From: Nematostella vectensis
Lineage: Eukaryota > Cnidaria > Anthozoa > Actiniaria > Edwardsiidae
Direction: 5' to 3'
Length of the DNA stretch: 64,000 nucleotides
NCBI RefSeq assembly: GCF_932526225.1
Contig: NC_064043.1
Coordinates: 10,521,821-10,585,820, forward strand
Positions 16,116 through 27,663 of the stretch are shown here, one piece after another. The notes below the pieces were generated by a model that was given only the letters and a program-made list of their open reading frames with translations, was not told the origin of the DNA and did no database searches. The stretch's first letter is position 1. Every line of letters starts with the position of its first letter. The position numbers were made by a program, and so were the translations under genes.

Positions 16116-16380
16116 ATCGCGACGCCGTATTTTCAAAACATCGATTTGTTTTTGTCTTTTGGAATTTTCTGTTCCGCCAGTCAAATTATTATAAGCCAAT
16201 CAGATTCTTACCATCTCTCGCCTAGTGCAGTTGCCTGGCTTTCTGTCGCGACACTGTCTGGTTTTTGTCCAGATGATAGCCAGGGAAGTGCACAAAGCTA
16301 GACTCTGATTGGCTCAGAATGGTTATAATGACGGAACAGAAAACCAAAACAAATTGTGTTTTGAAAACGCGGGTCGCGGG
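16116..16380. repeat. Fold-back element, arms about 100-120 bp
   Basis: Left arm 16116-16240 (TCGCGAC...TTTTCAAAACA...TTTTCTGTTCCG...GCCAATCAGA...TGCCTGGCT). Right arm 16278-16380 is its inverted complement (AGCCAGGGAAGTGCAC...TCTGATTGGCT...CGGAACAGAAAA...). The loop is about 37 bases. Non-coding. Confidence 0.7.
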
Positions 16381-16471
16381 TCTTCATCATTCTGTATTCG
16401 GCGCTTTTTTATTCGTAAACGGTCAGTATTTTTTCCAGGATTCGCGCCTGATTTTTAAGGCTGCTTAACAC

Positions 16472-16715
16472 ATTGACCCCTCAACCGGCCTGTACTGGCT
16501 TTCAGAAGTACCCACAACCCAAAAAATTATTCATAAATGCAAAATAAACACAAAAAGATGAAGATACTCAGGCATCAGTCTAAGGGATAAATGGTCTCTA
16601 AGTTATGCATCCAACCATAAGGTGTTGGCAACTACTCTTAAGCCAAATAATAGCACAGGTTCTTTGACAAATTTCAAATCGAACAAGGAAAGAAAAGCAG
16701 AATCACCCCTCTCAG
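16472..16715. repeat. Dispersed repeat, copy B
   Basis: Second copy of the family at 6400-6642, same orientation. It ends about 45 bp left of the gypsy element's LTR. Confidence 0.75.
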
Positions 16716-16759
16716 AGTGTCCGTGCTCCGATTATCTAGCTAGTTGAAAGACACACATG

Positions 16760-16882
16760 TGTAACAGTTATAACGCTATACAATAAAGTATGTAACAGCT
16801 GCTAAAACAACAACGGGTTTTCAGTTCTGAACGTATTCCGCCATCTTGGAACCGACGCGCATGCGCTAGTCCCAGTCCTACA
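16760..16882 (-). repeat. 3' LTR of the gypsy element
   Basis: 123 bp, TG...CA ends, preceded on the plus strand by CATG. It differs from the partner LTR at only a few positions (for example CAGCTGCTAAAAC versus CAGTTGCTAATAC), so the insertion is fairly young despite the broken coding region. Confidence 0.92.
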
Positions 16883-16918
16883 CTGTCCCCTTCCTATCTA
16901 GAAATATGTCCCCATATT

Positions 16919-18365
16919 TTATCCCTCAGTGTTGTAATCTCTCATCCAAATCGGGGGATGACGAACACGCTGAGGTCTCCTAGGAGCTGGTTCATCATAC
17001 TCTGGTTCATCTTCCTGTGGCTCGTCAGTCACCTCTGCTTCATCCCAGTTAACCGACTCATCTTCTTCTATCACTGTAAGGTTCCGGTCAGAGTTGTTCG
17101 ACAGTGGGGTCTGATGTTCGTTATGGGCCTGTGGCTTTGAGGCCACCTGGACTTCAGATGTGTCAAGACTCCCCAAGAATGGCTTAAGCTGATTGTGGTG
17201 TACTACACGTGTCTTCAGTCCAACATGTTTACCCTGACCACAATACTTTATCCGATACACAACTTCATTCAGCCGTTTTACCACTATCCAGGGTCCACTC
17301 CACGGTCGGTTTAGCTTCATACACCTCCCTCTTCTCGTTTTCTTGTCAAACCACAAAACCTGATCACCTTTCTTGAAGATCTTCTCTTTTGCCCAGCGAT
17401 CATAATAGCTCTTCTGAGACTGATGAGACAGTTGAAGAGTGTCCCTAGCCACTTTCTGGAGACGGCTCTTTAGTTGCAACGCAAACCCTGCATGTTCCAG
17501 CCGCACTTCTGGCATAAAAGAGGTGTCAACTAAGTCAGTTGGAAGGCGCAACTCTGGTCCAAACTCCAGGTAGCTAGGAATATGTCCAGTGCTATTGTGA
17601 ACTGCTGTGTTGTATGCCAAACAGGTAGAGATCCCAGTTCTTTTGATCGTCACTCACTACTTTGGCCAACATTGCGTTAACGGTTCGTACACTTCTTTCT
17701 GAAGCACCATCCGACTGAGGATGAAATGGTTTCGTCCTTGTCTTCAACACCTCCAAATACTGACAAATCTCCTCGATGTTCAGATTAGCTCCCTGGTCAC
17801 TATGCAGTTGTTCGGGTGCTCCGTGTCTTGGAATCCAGCCATCTGTTATTCTCTTGGCAATGGTCTCAGACTTCTGGTTTCTTGAAGGAAACAGCCACTT
17901 CGTGAAATGATCGACCATGACAAGACAGTACTGACCTCCGCGGCTGCTTTTGGTATATTCAACCACATCCATTGTCACCAATTCTTCTGGCCGAGATGTC
18001 ACAATTGGTCTTAACGGAGCCTTGTATTCCGGAACGGGATTTCGTCTCTGCTGACAGACTAGACAATTTCTACACCAATTTTCCACGTCCGTTGCCATAC
18101 ACGGCCAGAAGAATCTGTCTCGGATCCTTTAAAGCGTCTTAGTGCTTCCAAGGTGCCCTGCATCATCATGTAGCATTTGCAACACCCTTTTCGTCAGAGT
18201 AGATGGAATCACGACTTGGGTAACACCTCCATTCTGTTTTCTTTCGTGTCGAAGCACACCATCCTCACCCAGAGTTAGGTTAGGAATTTCCTTGTAGAAT
18301 GCTCGGAGCTCCTTTCCTTGCACGTCCTGTTGAGCCGGTGGCTTGTGTAATAACCACAGCTTCAA
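16919..18365 (-). pseudogene. Gypsy integrase, frameshifted
   Basis: Three overlapping frames make up the integrase. At 18129-18365 there is an N-terminal zinc-binding His pair (LHDDAGHLGS). At 17592-18098 there are the Cys pair (NWCRNCLVC) and the catalytic core with VTMDVVEY, HSDQGANL and SDGASERSV (D, D, E all present). At 16919-17653 is the C-terminal domain, ending in an acidic, Pro/Arg-rich tail (RRPQRVRHPPIWM). Frame breaks lie near 17600-17650 and 18100-18130. The enzyme would insert the cDNA copy; this copy is inactive as read. Confidence 0.85.
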
Positions 18366-19814
18366 CTATGTACTCCATCGACCACTCTGCAACATCACTA
18401 GTGGTTACATTCTGAATTCTACTCAATGCATCTGCAACCGTGTTCTTCGAGCCAGGAATGTGGTGCACTTGCACTGAAACTCTCCGAACTTATCCACCCA
18501 TCTCCATAGCCGGCCATTATGTTCTTGTGTCCTAGTCAAGAGCCACTTCAGGGACTGGTGATCAGTGTAGAGATCAAACTCTTTGCTTGTATGGGCGATA
18601 AGCTTTCAGGGCCTGGATAACCGCAAGGCATTCTTTCTCTGTGGCAGAGTAGTTGCATTCAGCTTTGTTTAGCTTTCTTCCTCCGAACGCCACCTGTCGC
18701 TTCACTCCCTCTCTGTCTGTCTGCTCTAGATAGTATCCGATGGCCCGGTTAGAGGCATCACACGTCACTGCGAACCGTCCATGTTACGATGGTAGAGACA
18801 GTGTGACTGACGTACACAACAGCTGATTCAAGCTCAATAAAGGCCTGATCACATTCTGGGGACCGGCAGAAATCCTGCTTATTGAGCAGATCATGAAGTG
18901 GGGCAGCAACCTCTGAAAAGCCTTTAACAAAGCGTCTCCAGAATGTACACACACCGATGAACTTCCGCAGCTCTTCTTCGTTGGTTAGGGTCTCCCACTG
19001 ACGGGTGATATCTAACTTCTCTGGTTGAGGCCTGACACCACCGTTCAGGTCAATAACATGACCCAGAAACTTCACTGGTCTTGTTGCGAACTGGCACTTC
19101 TTACCCAACAGCTTAAAACCAGATGCCCTTTCTATCCCTCTTGGATGTTCTTCAAAGCTAGAGTGGAAACAGAGACGTCGTCTAAGTAGGCAATCATATC
19201 ATCTGCATCTAGGACTTGCAACATATCCTCTACTACTGATTGGAACGTTCCAGGTGCCCCTGCCAGACCAAAGGGCATGCGACAGTACTGGTACAATCCA
19301 AACGGGGTTGTAAAAGCTGTCTTAGCTCTGTTCTCGAGTGCAACTTCAACCTGGTGATACCCGACACCATATCGATCGTTATGAAGTAAGATGTGTCGGC
19401 CAGACGGTCTAAGGACTCGGTGATGTTGGGCAAGGGGTAGCTGGTAACCCGCGTACCTTCGTTGAGCTTTCTGTAATCTACGCATATTCTAAGCCCCTCG
19501 GATGGTTTTCGAACAATGACTAGTGGACTTGCCCATTCTGATGATGACTTCTCAATAACACCGTCCTCCAGCATAGCCTTTAGGTATGTCTTTACTTCTT
19601 CCCTGTATGCAAAGGGTATTCTGCGCAGCTGTTGCTTCACTGGAGTTGTACCTGGCTTCAAATCAGTATGATGCTGAACGTTAGCACTACATTTTCCTAT
19701 ATCTCGTTTTCCCTGCGAAAACACATCAGCATACGAGGTCAACAGATTTTCTAGTTTCTCCCTTTCATTGGTGCCTAGTTCACTGTCCGACAAGTCAATA
19801 CCAAGCTTTTTCAC
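18280..19814 (-). pseudogene. Gypsy reverse transcriptase and RNase H, frameshifted
   Basis: The RT fingers and palm lie at 19233-19814 (WASPLVIVRKP, LRICVDYRKLNEGT, ITIDMVSG). The active-site YLDD (MIAYLDDVS) is in the overlapping frame 19132-19485. The thumb is at 18758-19108 (KFLGHVIDLNGG). RNase H begins at about 18768 (MTCDASNRAIGYYL, SATEKECLAV) and continues to 18280 (VHHIPGSKNTVADALSR). At least four frame breaks separate these pieces. The order is that of Ty3/gypsy pol. Confidence 0.87.
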
Positions 19815-20198
19815 GTTTATGACCTTATCATTGTCAGAAACCTCCCCCCAGCTACCAGTGTCTCCTTAGAGCTAAGGGGCTCGGAAACTGTATCCACGGT
19901 AGTCAGACTACCCACTTTCTGATTCTTATACAGGGTGACTGGTGATTGGTACAGATAAACAGCCTTCACCCAGAAATTCTTGCAAAGTACCCCTCCTGGT
20001 GTTGTGGTTGCTTCAAACATCCCCTCTCTGTCCCCATTATCTTTACACCGCAAAGGTATAAATGCCTGATGCCTGGCTGGAAGACCAATGGTACAGACGG
20101 CAACTACAGGGGTGTAGCATCATCCTCAACCGATACTTATCTGCACTTACTAGAGACAAGCGGGATTTCCTGGTCATCAAGAAAAAGACTATTGTCCC

Positions 20199-20540
20199 TT
20201 AATCCCCACCATTCGCTATGGTGGGCATCAATAAAATAGGCCCCCAATACCGAGTCTGCAAGTCATCCATCACCAGGAACCTCCATGACATCTCCCGGCC
20301 TCCCAGCAACGATGTCACTTGGGACTCCCCTCTCACCCCAATGGGTTCACGTGTTATTGAAACTGGATGCACTTTGGACTCTGTTATTATAAGGCCTGGT
20401 ACTGATGAGCTTATTAGACTCACCTCTGCGCCTGTGTCGATCAAAAAGGTGCACTTCACTTGGTTCACCTTTGCCTCAACTTTGTATGAGTGTCGTCGAC
20501 ACCCTGTCTGCACTGTGTTGACCTCCTTTTGTGTTTTCAA
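20199..20540 (-). pseudogene. Gypsy aspartic protease region
   Basis: The retropepsin active-site loop is visible as TFLIDTGAEVSLIS at about 20430-20470 on the minus strand, between the gag zinc knuckle and RT. It is separated from the RT frame by stops and frame changes, including the weakly coding 19817-20053. Confidence 0.8.
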
Positions 20541-20559
20541 GGCTGGTGTCGGGGTGTTC

Positions 20560-21345
20560 CGCCAGCCTTGTTCTCGTTTAAGTTATTCCCTGTTACGGAT
20601 GGGCAGTCTCTAGCCCAATGTCCCTTTCCTTTGCACTTTCTGCATAAATCCGTGGGCCTTGGACTTTTCCTTTGGAAAGCGTTTTTTCCTCCCTAGTTTG
20701 TCAACTAGGTCATTAACCCCCTCTTGAATAGCACCCCGTACTTGCTGTCGGTTACCTGCTCTTCGCTCCTCTTCCAGATTAGCAATCCTTTTTATTACTT
20801 CTTCTATGGGGTTTTTTTAACAAATCGTCCTGACGGACCAGTATCTCCCTCAGCTTGGAATTTAGCCCGTTGATAAATTGACACAGAACGTCCTCCTTAG
20901 CTCTGGTGTTATAATAATCAAAAGCTGCTTTCTGTCGGGAGTGCCTGTCCCTTTTTGCATCAGTCGGGTCTTCTGGTAGCGTTTCAACTACAGGTGGGAC
21001 ATGAGCCCTTGAGTAAGCGAGTCGTAGAGCAGATAAATACGAGTGGAGGGCTCCCCTTCAGCTCTAATTCGCTCGACAAATTCCTTTTTGTATTTTAGTA
21101 TTGCTAGCCCTCCTTCAAATCTGTCCTTCAATGCTTTATACAAGGCCCGGTAACTTCTTCTAACTGAATCCTCCTGCTCATGCTTTCGCTTCGTCTTTCA
21201 GATAAACGGCTAAATACTGCCCTGCCTTCTCGTCTTGCCATTCATTTAGCGAGCATGAATCTCGAAATCCCGTAGGAATTCCCTAATATCTTCTCGTCCA
21301 CACGAGGACTGTCGGGCAAAACAGTCCTCAACCCCATCTTGGCCG
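20560..21345 (-). pseudogene. Gypsy gag remnant with CCHC zinc knuckle
   Basis: At about 20600-20645 the minus strand encodes CRKCKGKGHWARDC, a classical C-x2-C-x4-H-x4-C nucleocapsid knuckle. The upstream sequence to the 5' LTR is gag-like but interrupted by stops; no long frame survives. Confidence 0.75.
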
Positions 21346-21352
21346 CCACCAA

Positions 21353-21475
21353 TGTAACAGTTATAACGCTATACAATAAAGTATGTAACAGTTGCTAATA
21401 CAACAACGGGTTTTCAGTTCTGAACGTATTCCGCCATCTTGGAACCGACGCGCATGCGCTAGTCCCAGTCCTACA
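21353..21475 (-). repeat. 5' LTR of the gypsy element
   Basis: 123 bp, identical ends to the partner at 16760-16882, followed on the plus strand by the target duplication CATG. Confidence 0.92.
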
Positions 21476-21479
21476 CATG

Positions 21480-23045
21480 TGAAAGTTATGTTTCTTCTCC
21501 GATCACGGGCGTGGCTAAATTACCGGTCCCGACAAAAAATATGTTTATTATTAGAGCTTTTAGTATAGTGGCGCCATTAAGCCCGCATGAACGCTTAAAA
21601 TTCCGGTATTTTCATGGTGATAAGATAATATGCTAAATCTTGAAACTTTTTTTTGATTGTTCAGAGAGCTAGTAAGCAACTTTTAAGAGCTAGTAAACAA
21701 TAAAAGTTTGCAAACGACCAAATAAGGATATTTGGAAAGTTTTGTACGCGTCAGAGTTCGTTAGGGAAAAACAACTATTTAATAATAAAGTACGATCTAT
21801 CCAAGACCTGCTATGCAAGAAGGAATCTCAATCCGCCTTTCTCTTTTGCAGAATGCTACCGTTAGCGATTTTTAGCCTTCCCGCAACTCCTGCGGGGCGA
21901 GGAGGTGAGACTGCCATTAGCAAAACGAGTTTTTTTTAGTCTTTCTTGGGTTCCAGACCCTTGGCTCCAGTGGGTAGTCGTGTCCAGGCTTCTAATAATT
22001 GGCCGCGCAGTGAGACTTGCTATCGCTCAACCCCTCGACTCTAATAAATTTTTCGTCCAGGGGTGGGGTCCAGGGAAGGATATTATTATAAATTAAACCC
22101 AAAAGATAAATTAAAGTAAGAAAACCAACGAAATCAATATGGAGATGAGTCACAGTTTTATCATAAAGTTTCCTGTTTGCCACCTGGCCACTAATGTCTA
22201 TTTTAATCATAAAAGTTTCTATTCCTTCTTGGTAAAAACATTTACTATGAATCCCTAATAATAATCATTAACATCTGACATTAACATCTGACATTCGATC
22301 TCGCGACAACCATGATTATGTAACTTTTATATCGCTTTTTAATCGTAATGAGAAGTAAAGGGAAACTGCAACATCAGAAATAAAAAAACATAAGGAAAAA
22401 CGTTTAATTAGGGGAACAAGGAGCTGGGGGAAGGTTGGGTGGGTTGTGTAGTATTGGATTAAAAGACTAGTGCATGTACTCAACTTGCTCATATTCTCTT
22501 GTCCATCTGTTCCGTCATGTGATTTGTCACGTGCCAACTACAGTGGGAGGAGGAAATGTATTTAAACAGATTTTGCAGTTTTACGTTATTCATAATATAA
22601 AGCAGTCCATTTGAAATATATATCCTATTCAAATCTTATGAAGTTTAATGAAAACCAACTCGAATTCAACACTTGTCGTAGGCCATGATTGCCCCTCCCC
22701 CTCCAGATTTTTAGCCCTACTATGGCCCTAGAAAAAAAAAATTACCTTGAAAATTTGAAAAAAAAAAAAAAAATGTTAACAACAGTGGAGCTCACATATA
22801 ACCCTTCATAACTTGAACACCTGGTTTGATATCCATCACATCTTTTTATGTTTTTTTATCAGAAAAATATTATATGTAATATAATAATACCTTATGCAAG
22901 AGCTCTAGGTATAAACGTATATGGCAGATGTCAGAAACTGTACATTTGGAAATCCATTTTTACACGAATCTGATATGAGTTCAGTATTTTGTAGAAAAAT
23001 GAGCCATTATGTAATCATTGTAGTCCGTCACGTACGGAAGCCTAT
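21480..23045. other. Non-coding stretch right of the gypsy element
   Basis: No gene recognised. A short minus-strand frame at 22316-22537 has no recognisable domain. AT-rich, with A runs near 22740-22780. Confidence 0.45.
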
Positions 23046-23132
23046 ATGAGGGCCACTCAAGGTTTTCGTTAACAACATCTCACCTTTCGGTCACGACTTC
23101 GAACTATTTGCGTCACGACAACTCACTTTGAG
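23046..23132 (+). repeat. Left 87-bp inverted repeat
   Basis: Pairs with 28863-28949. Directly inside it CACGACA-type short motifs continue into the repeat array. Confidence 0.8.
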
Positions 23133-23209
23133 TGTCACGACAAAGCACTATTTGATTGTCGCTTAAAACATTGCAGGTTTAGTTCACAATATCGCACTTT
23201 GTGTCTCAA

Positions 23210-23660
23210 AACATCGCACTTTGTGTCTTAAAAAACTAATCATTTTGCCTTTGCTTAAAACGTTTCAGTATATCGTTCACGACATTCAACTTTGTGCTTG
23301 TAACATAGCACTATTTGTCTATTGCATAAAATATTTGAGTTTGTGCTTTATAACATGGTACCTTGTTGTTTTAAAAAATCTCGCGATTTGCCGAATGCCC
23401 AAATTATTTCAGGTTTTGTCTAGTGCATAAAATATTCAACTTTGTGTCTAAAAAAATCTCGCGATTTGCCGAATGCCGGCGCAGATCATTCCAGTTTTTG
23501 TCTGTGCATTAAATATTTAACTTTGTGCTTCATAACATGGTACTTTGTGTCTTAAAAAAACCTCGCGATTTACCGAATGCGCAAATCATTTCAGGTTTTG
23601 TCTATTATAAAATAGTTAACTTTGTGCTTTAGAACTTCATTTCACAAATTTGAAGAGAAT
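23210..23660 (+). repeat. Satellite-like tandem array, about 100-bp unit
   Basis: Degenerate units share AAATATTTAACTTTGTGCTT, ATAACATGGTAC, TCTCGCGATTTGCCGAATGC and CATTTCAGGTTTTGTCTAT. Roughly four to five units are visible. No coding function. Confidence 0.7.
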
Positions 23661-24229
23661 TTTCAAATAACTGGATTCTATACGAATGACCTGTGAGCTC
23701 CCTACAAGGACTAAAAACTAAACAGAACTTCAGGATAGGCCAAGGAAAAGAAGCCTTAGCGATACGGGATCAAAGGCTGAACTGGTTGAGAGCTCGCTCG
23801 AGCTTTATTCAGTGTTCTACAGATGCAGGTACCTCTAGCTCGCCTTGCGGGACTAAGGCCCCAATGATAACTCTACATCGGAAGCCTCTCCTCCAAACGA
23901 TAAATCACGGCATTTGACTTTGTTTATAACTTAGGCGGCTCATCGCATTAATACTTATAATATCTAACTTTTTTGACAATCATTTACAGCATTCTATAAT
24001 ATCTTAGGCAACGACTCACAATGGATCGCAATGCTGAACTTTTTACTTTGTCTTATCAACAATGCTATTTATTTCACTGAGCTTTATGGCTTATAATCTT
24101 GATTTAATATTTATATTTACTTATATATCCCAATTTAATATCAGGATTTCGCAATTACGTTTCTAGTCTATTCGCAAAGCATGCTGGTCTATGTAGAAAA
24201 AAAAAACTCACTTTTTGCAAACGCACTTT

Positions 24230-24715
24230 GTGCTTCACGAGATTGCACTTTTTGCGTTACGACATTGGACTTTTTGCACAACGACATGTGACTATTTGTC
24301 ACACACGATTGGATGTTTAGGCTTGCGTTATGGCACATTATGCAAATCGCCAACAACATCTGACTCTTGGCGTCACGACAAAAGACAATTTGCTTCAAAA
24401 CATTTCAGTTTTTGTCTATTGCATAAAAAATTCAACTTTGTGTCTAAAAAAATCTCGCGATTTGCCGAATGCGCAGATCATTCCAGGTTTTTGTCTGTGC
24501 ATTAAATATTTAACTTATATCGCGCGATTTGCCGAATGCGCAGATCATTGCAGTTTTTGTCTGTGCACTAAATATTTAACTTTGTGCTTCATAACATGCT
24601 ATTTTGTGTCTGAAAAAATCTCGCGATTTACCGAATGCGCAAATCATTTCAGGTTTTGTCTATTGCATAAAATATTTAACTTTGTGCTTCATAACATGGT
24701 ACTTTGTGGATCTTT
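24230..24715 (+). repeat. Second array of the same 100-bp repeats
   Basis: Same motif set as 23210-23660 (TCTCGCGATTTGCCGAATGC, ATCATTCCAGTTTTTGTCTG, CTTTGTGCTTCATAACATG). About 570 bp of different sequence separate the arrays. A short open frame here is chance translation of the repeat. Confidence 0.7.
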
Positions 24716-24852
24716 TCCAGGGCTTCAGAGAGGTAACACGGAATATTTGAAAAAATGACTAAGGCATATTCAGTGACAGATCGAATTAGTGAGCAGTATA
24801 CAGTTACCATATCTTCTACGGGTACACCACATTTCTTAAGTGTTCTTAAAGC

Positions 24853-25914
24853 CTATAATCGTCGGTTGGCTTTCTTGATTATATAGTCGCAGTGGACCCG
24901 CCATGACAGGTCCTCAGAAAGATAGACACCGAGTAGTTTAAATGACTTGACACGTCCAATGAGGATACCACCGGTGGTAATAGGGGGATACGTACAACTA
25001 TTATAATCAAGGAAGTCAATCGACATCGACTTACACTTGGCCGGGTTTAATTTCATGTTGTTACTGAAAGCGAAATCCTGAATGTCATTCACAATATATT
25101 TCATGTAAGATGGCAAGTTCCTTAGGATTATCTCCAGGACTGTCAAGTTATCTACATATTTGGCACGCGTTGCCCACTTAGAAACAAGGTCATTTACCAT
25201 GATAGAAAAGAGAACAGGCCCTAATTTTGTACCCTGAGGAATTCCTCCATTAAGGTAGCGAACAACCGATGAAGCAGACCCCATGCGAACTGATTGCGAA
25301 CGGCCTTGGAGGAAAGCAGCAATCCACCTGACAAGACATGGGTGTAAATTAAAATTACTCAGTTTGCGAAGAAGAACGTGATGGTCAATCAGGTCGAAAC
25401 CTTTTTTAAAATCCGCAAAAAAGAGACTTATACTACAACTACCATTGTCCAAAGCCTCTAGGGCTAGGTGAATAATATAGGCGATTGCGTGTTGGGTTGA
25501 TTTCCCTGCAGCAGAAAACTGCTTGCAATCGAGTTCCTCGTATACCCTTGGGAGTGACCTTGCAAGCGTAAATCCCTCCATGACTTTTGCGATCTGGTTA
25601 GTCAGCGAGATCGGCTGGCTATCCTCATCAACCCTTTTTGGCGGCATCTGCTTTGGCAGGGGCGTCACCACCGCGCGCTTCATGGATGAAGGGAGTATAC
25701 CTTGTCTCAAGGAGATATTATAAATGTCGAAACCTTTTTTAAAATCCGCAAAAAAGAGACTTATACTACAACTACCATTGTCCAAAGCCTCTAGGGCTAG
25801 GTGAATAATATAGGCGATTGCGTGTTGGGTTGATTTCTCTGCAGCAGAAAACTGTTTGCAATCGAGTTCCTCGTATACCCTTGGGAGTGACCTTGCAAGC
25901 GTAAATCCCTCCAT
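24853..25914 (-). pseudogene. LINE reverse transcriptase fragment with altered active site
   Basis: RT motifs present are FFADFKKGFDLIDH (first catalytic Asp), GGIPQGTKLGPVLFSIM, KYVDNLTV, MKLNPAKCKSM and KLLGVYLSEDLSW. The position normally YxDD reads YVDN, so the second catalytic Asp is lost. The N-terminal part (KVMEGFTLARSLPRVYEEL ... FFADFKKGFD) appears twice in frame because of the duplication 25393-26042. Confidence 0.85.
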
Positions 25915-26042
25915 GACTTTTGCGATCTGGTTAGTCAGCGAGATCGGCTGGCTATCCTCGGCATCTGCTTTGGCAGGGGCGTCACCACCGCGCGCTTCAT
26001 GGATGAAGGGAGTATACCTTGTCTCAAGGAGATATTATAAAT
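25393..26042. repeat. Tandem duplication inside the LINE
   Basis: Bases 25393-25726 are repeated at 25727-26042. The second copy lacks about 16 bp around TCATCAACCCTTTTTGGC and has a few substitutions. The reading frame passes through the junction. Confidence 0.88.
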
Positions 26043-27522
26043 GTGCGCAACCAGCGGTGCGAGTTCAATAGCTGTGCAACCGTGGTAACATTGTCAGCGT
26101 CAAGTAATTGCGAGTACCATCGACTCTCTTTTTCGGACACGCCCGCAAGGGACTTGATCTCTTTCCACCACCTCCCGACACATGTCTCTTTTAGATTTTT
26201 CAGTTTGTTGTTGTAGAAAGCCCGCTTGGAGTTCTTGACCGTAAGAAGGATCTTATTGCGGGCTGACTTGAACGGGGGGGGGGGGGGGGGGGTCTTTCCC
26301 ATACATCGCCAATATTTTTGTCGCTTGGCAATCAGTGCCTTGATTTTACTGGTCATCCAGGCTTTGTCAGAGCTGTGTGCACGACAGGACACGACTGGAA
26401 AGAAACGATCAACAGCACCATACAAAGTTCTGTGGGAATACTCAAACTTTTCACTGCACGAGTCAAGTGAGTAAATATGATCCCATTTGAACCTTGTTAA
26501 CCATCCACCGAAGTCCCGGATGCAACTGTTCCTAGTATCACGCCGTGACAGGGCAACTTTCGTTGATGGCGAAGATGGAATTACAGGTGTAACGAGAACA
26601 GAGTAGTGATCACTGGACCCAATGTTTGGTAGCTGTATCGGGGATGAAAATGACTTCGGTGAGTTTGTCAAGCACCAATCCAGTACACCAGAGTTTCTTG
26701 TAAGCACCTTGACGATCTGCGTAAGGCCGCATGATCGCTTGAATACGAGGTGAAATGTTCGTTGCATTTGGGTTAAAATCGCCAGCAGAACACACAAGAC
26801 ACTCGGGGTGACTGGCCGAGTACGCGTCCACCGTCGCCTGTACGTGGTTGTAAAGGTCATCGTTGTCTGCAGCAGTGACATGGGGAGGATGATAAATTGC
26901 ACCCACCAATACGACCGAGACCCACCTAGGCAGTCGTAGGGGCCTCAGCTTTAACCACAAACATTCAGATAATATCGAAGGATCCTCGAACTGTGGAAGT
27001 GCCTTTGCATGGTATTGAAGAGTAAACAAACACAGCAAGGCCCCCTCCTCGTGAATAGGAGCGGTCCTTTCGAAATACGATGTAGTCATTGATATTGATA
27101 GCCGAGTCAGGTATGTTACTAGTGAGCCACGATTCAGTTACGCAGACAACATCAGCTCTATTTTGCCGAGCGACGCATTCGAGCTCATCAACTTTATTAG
27201 CCAAGGAGCGCACATTCGAGATAATCAAGGATGGAATGGACGCTCTATGTCTTAACGGGATGTGGGTATCAGGCGCTGGAGAGATGTTTACATCGTTATG
27301 CAAATTTGATGGTTCATTCGCGTTAGTTGGATTTGAATTTGAAGGAGCAATGTTGGCACTCTTGCATCTGACCCTAACCTTTTTGCCAGCACGTTTACAC
27401 CTGTACTTGAAGATACCATTCTCTTTTAGGGTCTTGAAAAATGAGCGGTCCGTCCAAGCCGGTCTAAGTTTGAAAAGACAGTTCCTTGAATAACTTACTG
27501 GACGCGTTTGGCGGTTATGCAA
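26024..27522 (-). pseudogene. LINE endonuclease region, frameshifted
   Basis: The frame 26965-27522 has a basic N-terminal stretch (RAGKKVRVRCKS) and then the endonuclease start (SLIISNVRSLANKVDELE, VVCVTESWL, RGGGLAVFV). The overlapping frame 26610-27089 has VGAIYHPPH and SAGDFNPNATN. The frame 26024-26902 has SSDHYSVLVTP, the SDH motif. These are the standard exonuclease-endonuclease-phosphatase motifs, split over three frames. A G tract (about 20 bases near 26274-26293) lies in the linker to RT. Confidence 0.82.
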
Positions 27523-27663
27523 ATCAAGATGGCGATTCGAATTTCCAGCAATTTCATTCCTGTAGAGGACGGGACGAGAAACAAGGTCAGGACCAGGGTT
27601 TTTTAAGACATCAAGGAATACAGTGATGTCAAGAGGAGGATCGTGTCCAGGGATAACAAGCGA

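Larger units (their letters stand above)
16760..21475 (-). mobile_element. Ty3/gypsy LTR retrotransposon, full length but decayed
   Basis: 4716 bp bounded by near-identical 123-bp direct repeats starting TGTAACAG and ending CCTACA. They are flanked by a 4-bp target duplication CATG (16756-16759 and 21476-21479). On the minus strand the order is 5' LTR, gag, protease, reverse transcriptase, RNase H, integrase, 3' LTR. The integrase following RNase H identifies Ty3/gypsy rather than copia. Next to the 5' LTR the minus strand reads TTGGTGGCGGCC, with a TGG-starting primer binding site. Next to the 3' LTR is a purine tract, AGGAAGGGGACAG. Several frameshifts and stops break pol, so it is not autonomous. 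No envelope-like frame was seen. Confidence 0.93.
24853..27522 (-). mobile_element. CR1/L2-like non-LTR retrotransposon (LINE), 5' truncated or broken
   Basis: The minus strand carries an apurinic-type endonuclease followed by a reverse transcriptase, the usual LINE ORF2 order. NVRSLANKVDELE and VTESWL are typical of CR1/L2/jockey-type endonucleases. Several frame breaks and a 0.33-kb internal duplication show it is dead. No clear poly-A tail or target duplication was found. Confidence 0.85.

Noticed and set aside
24330-24758. 142-codon plus-strand frame
   Set aside because: Lies wholly within satellite-like repeats.
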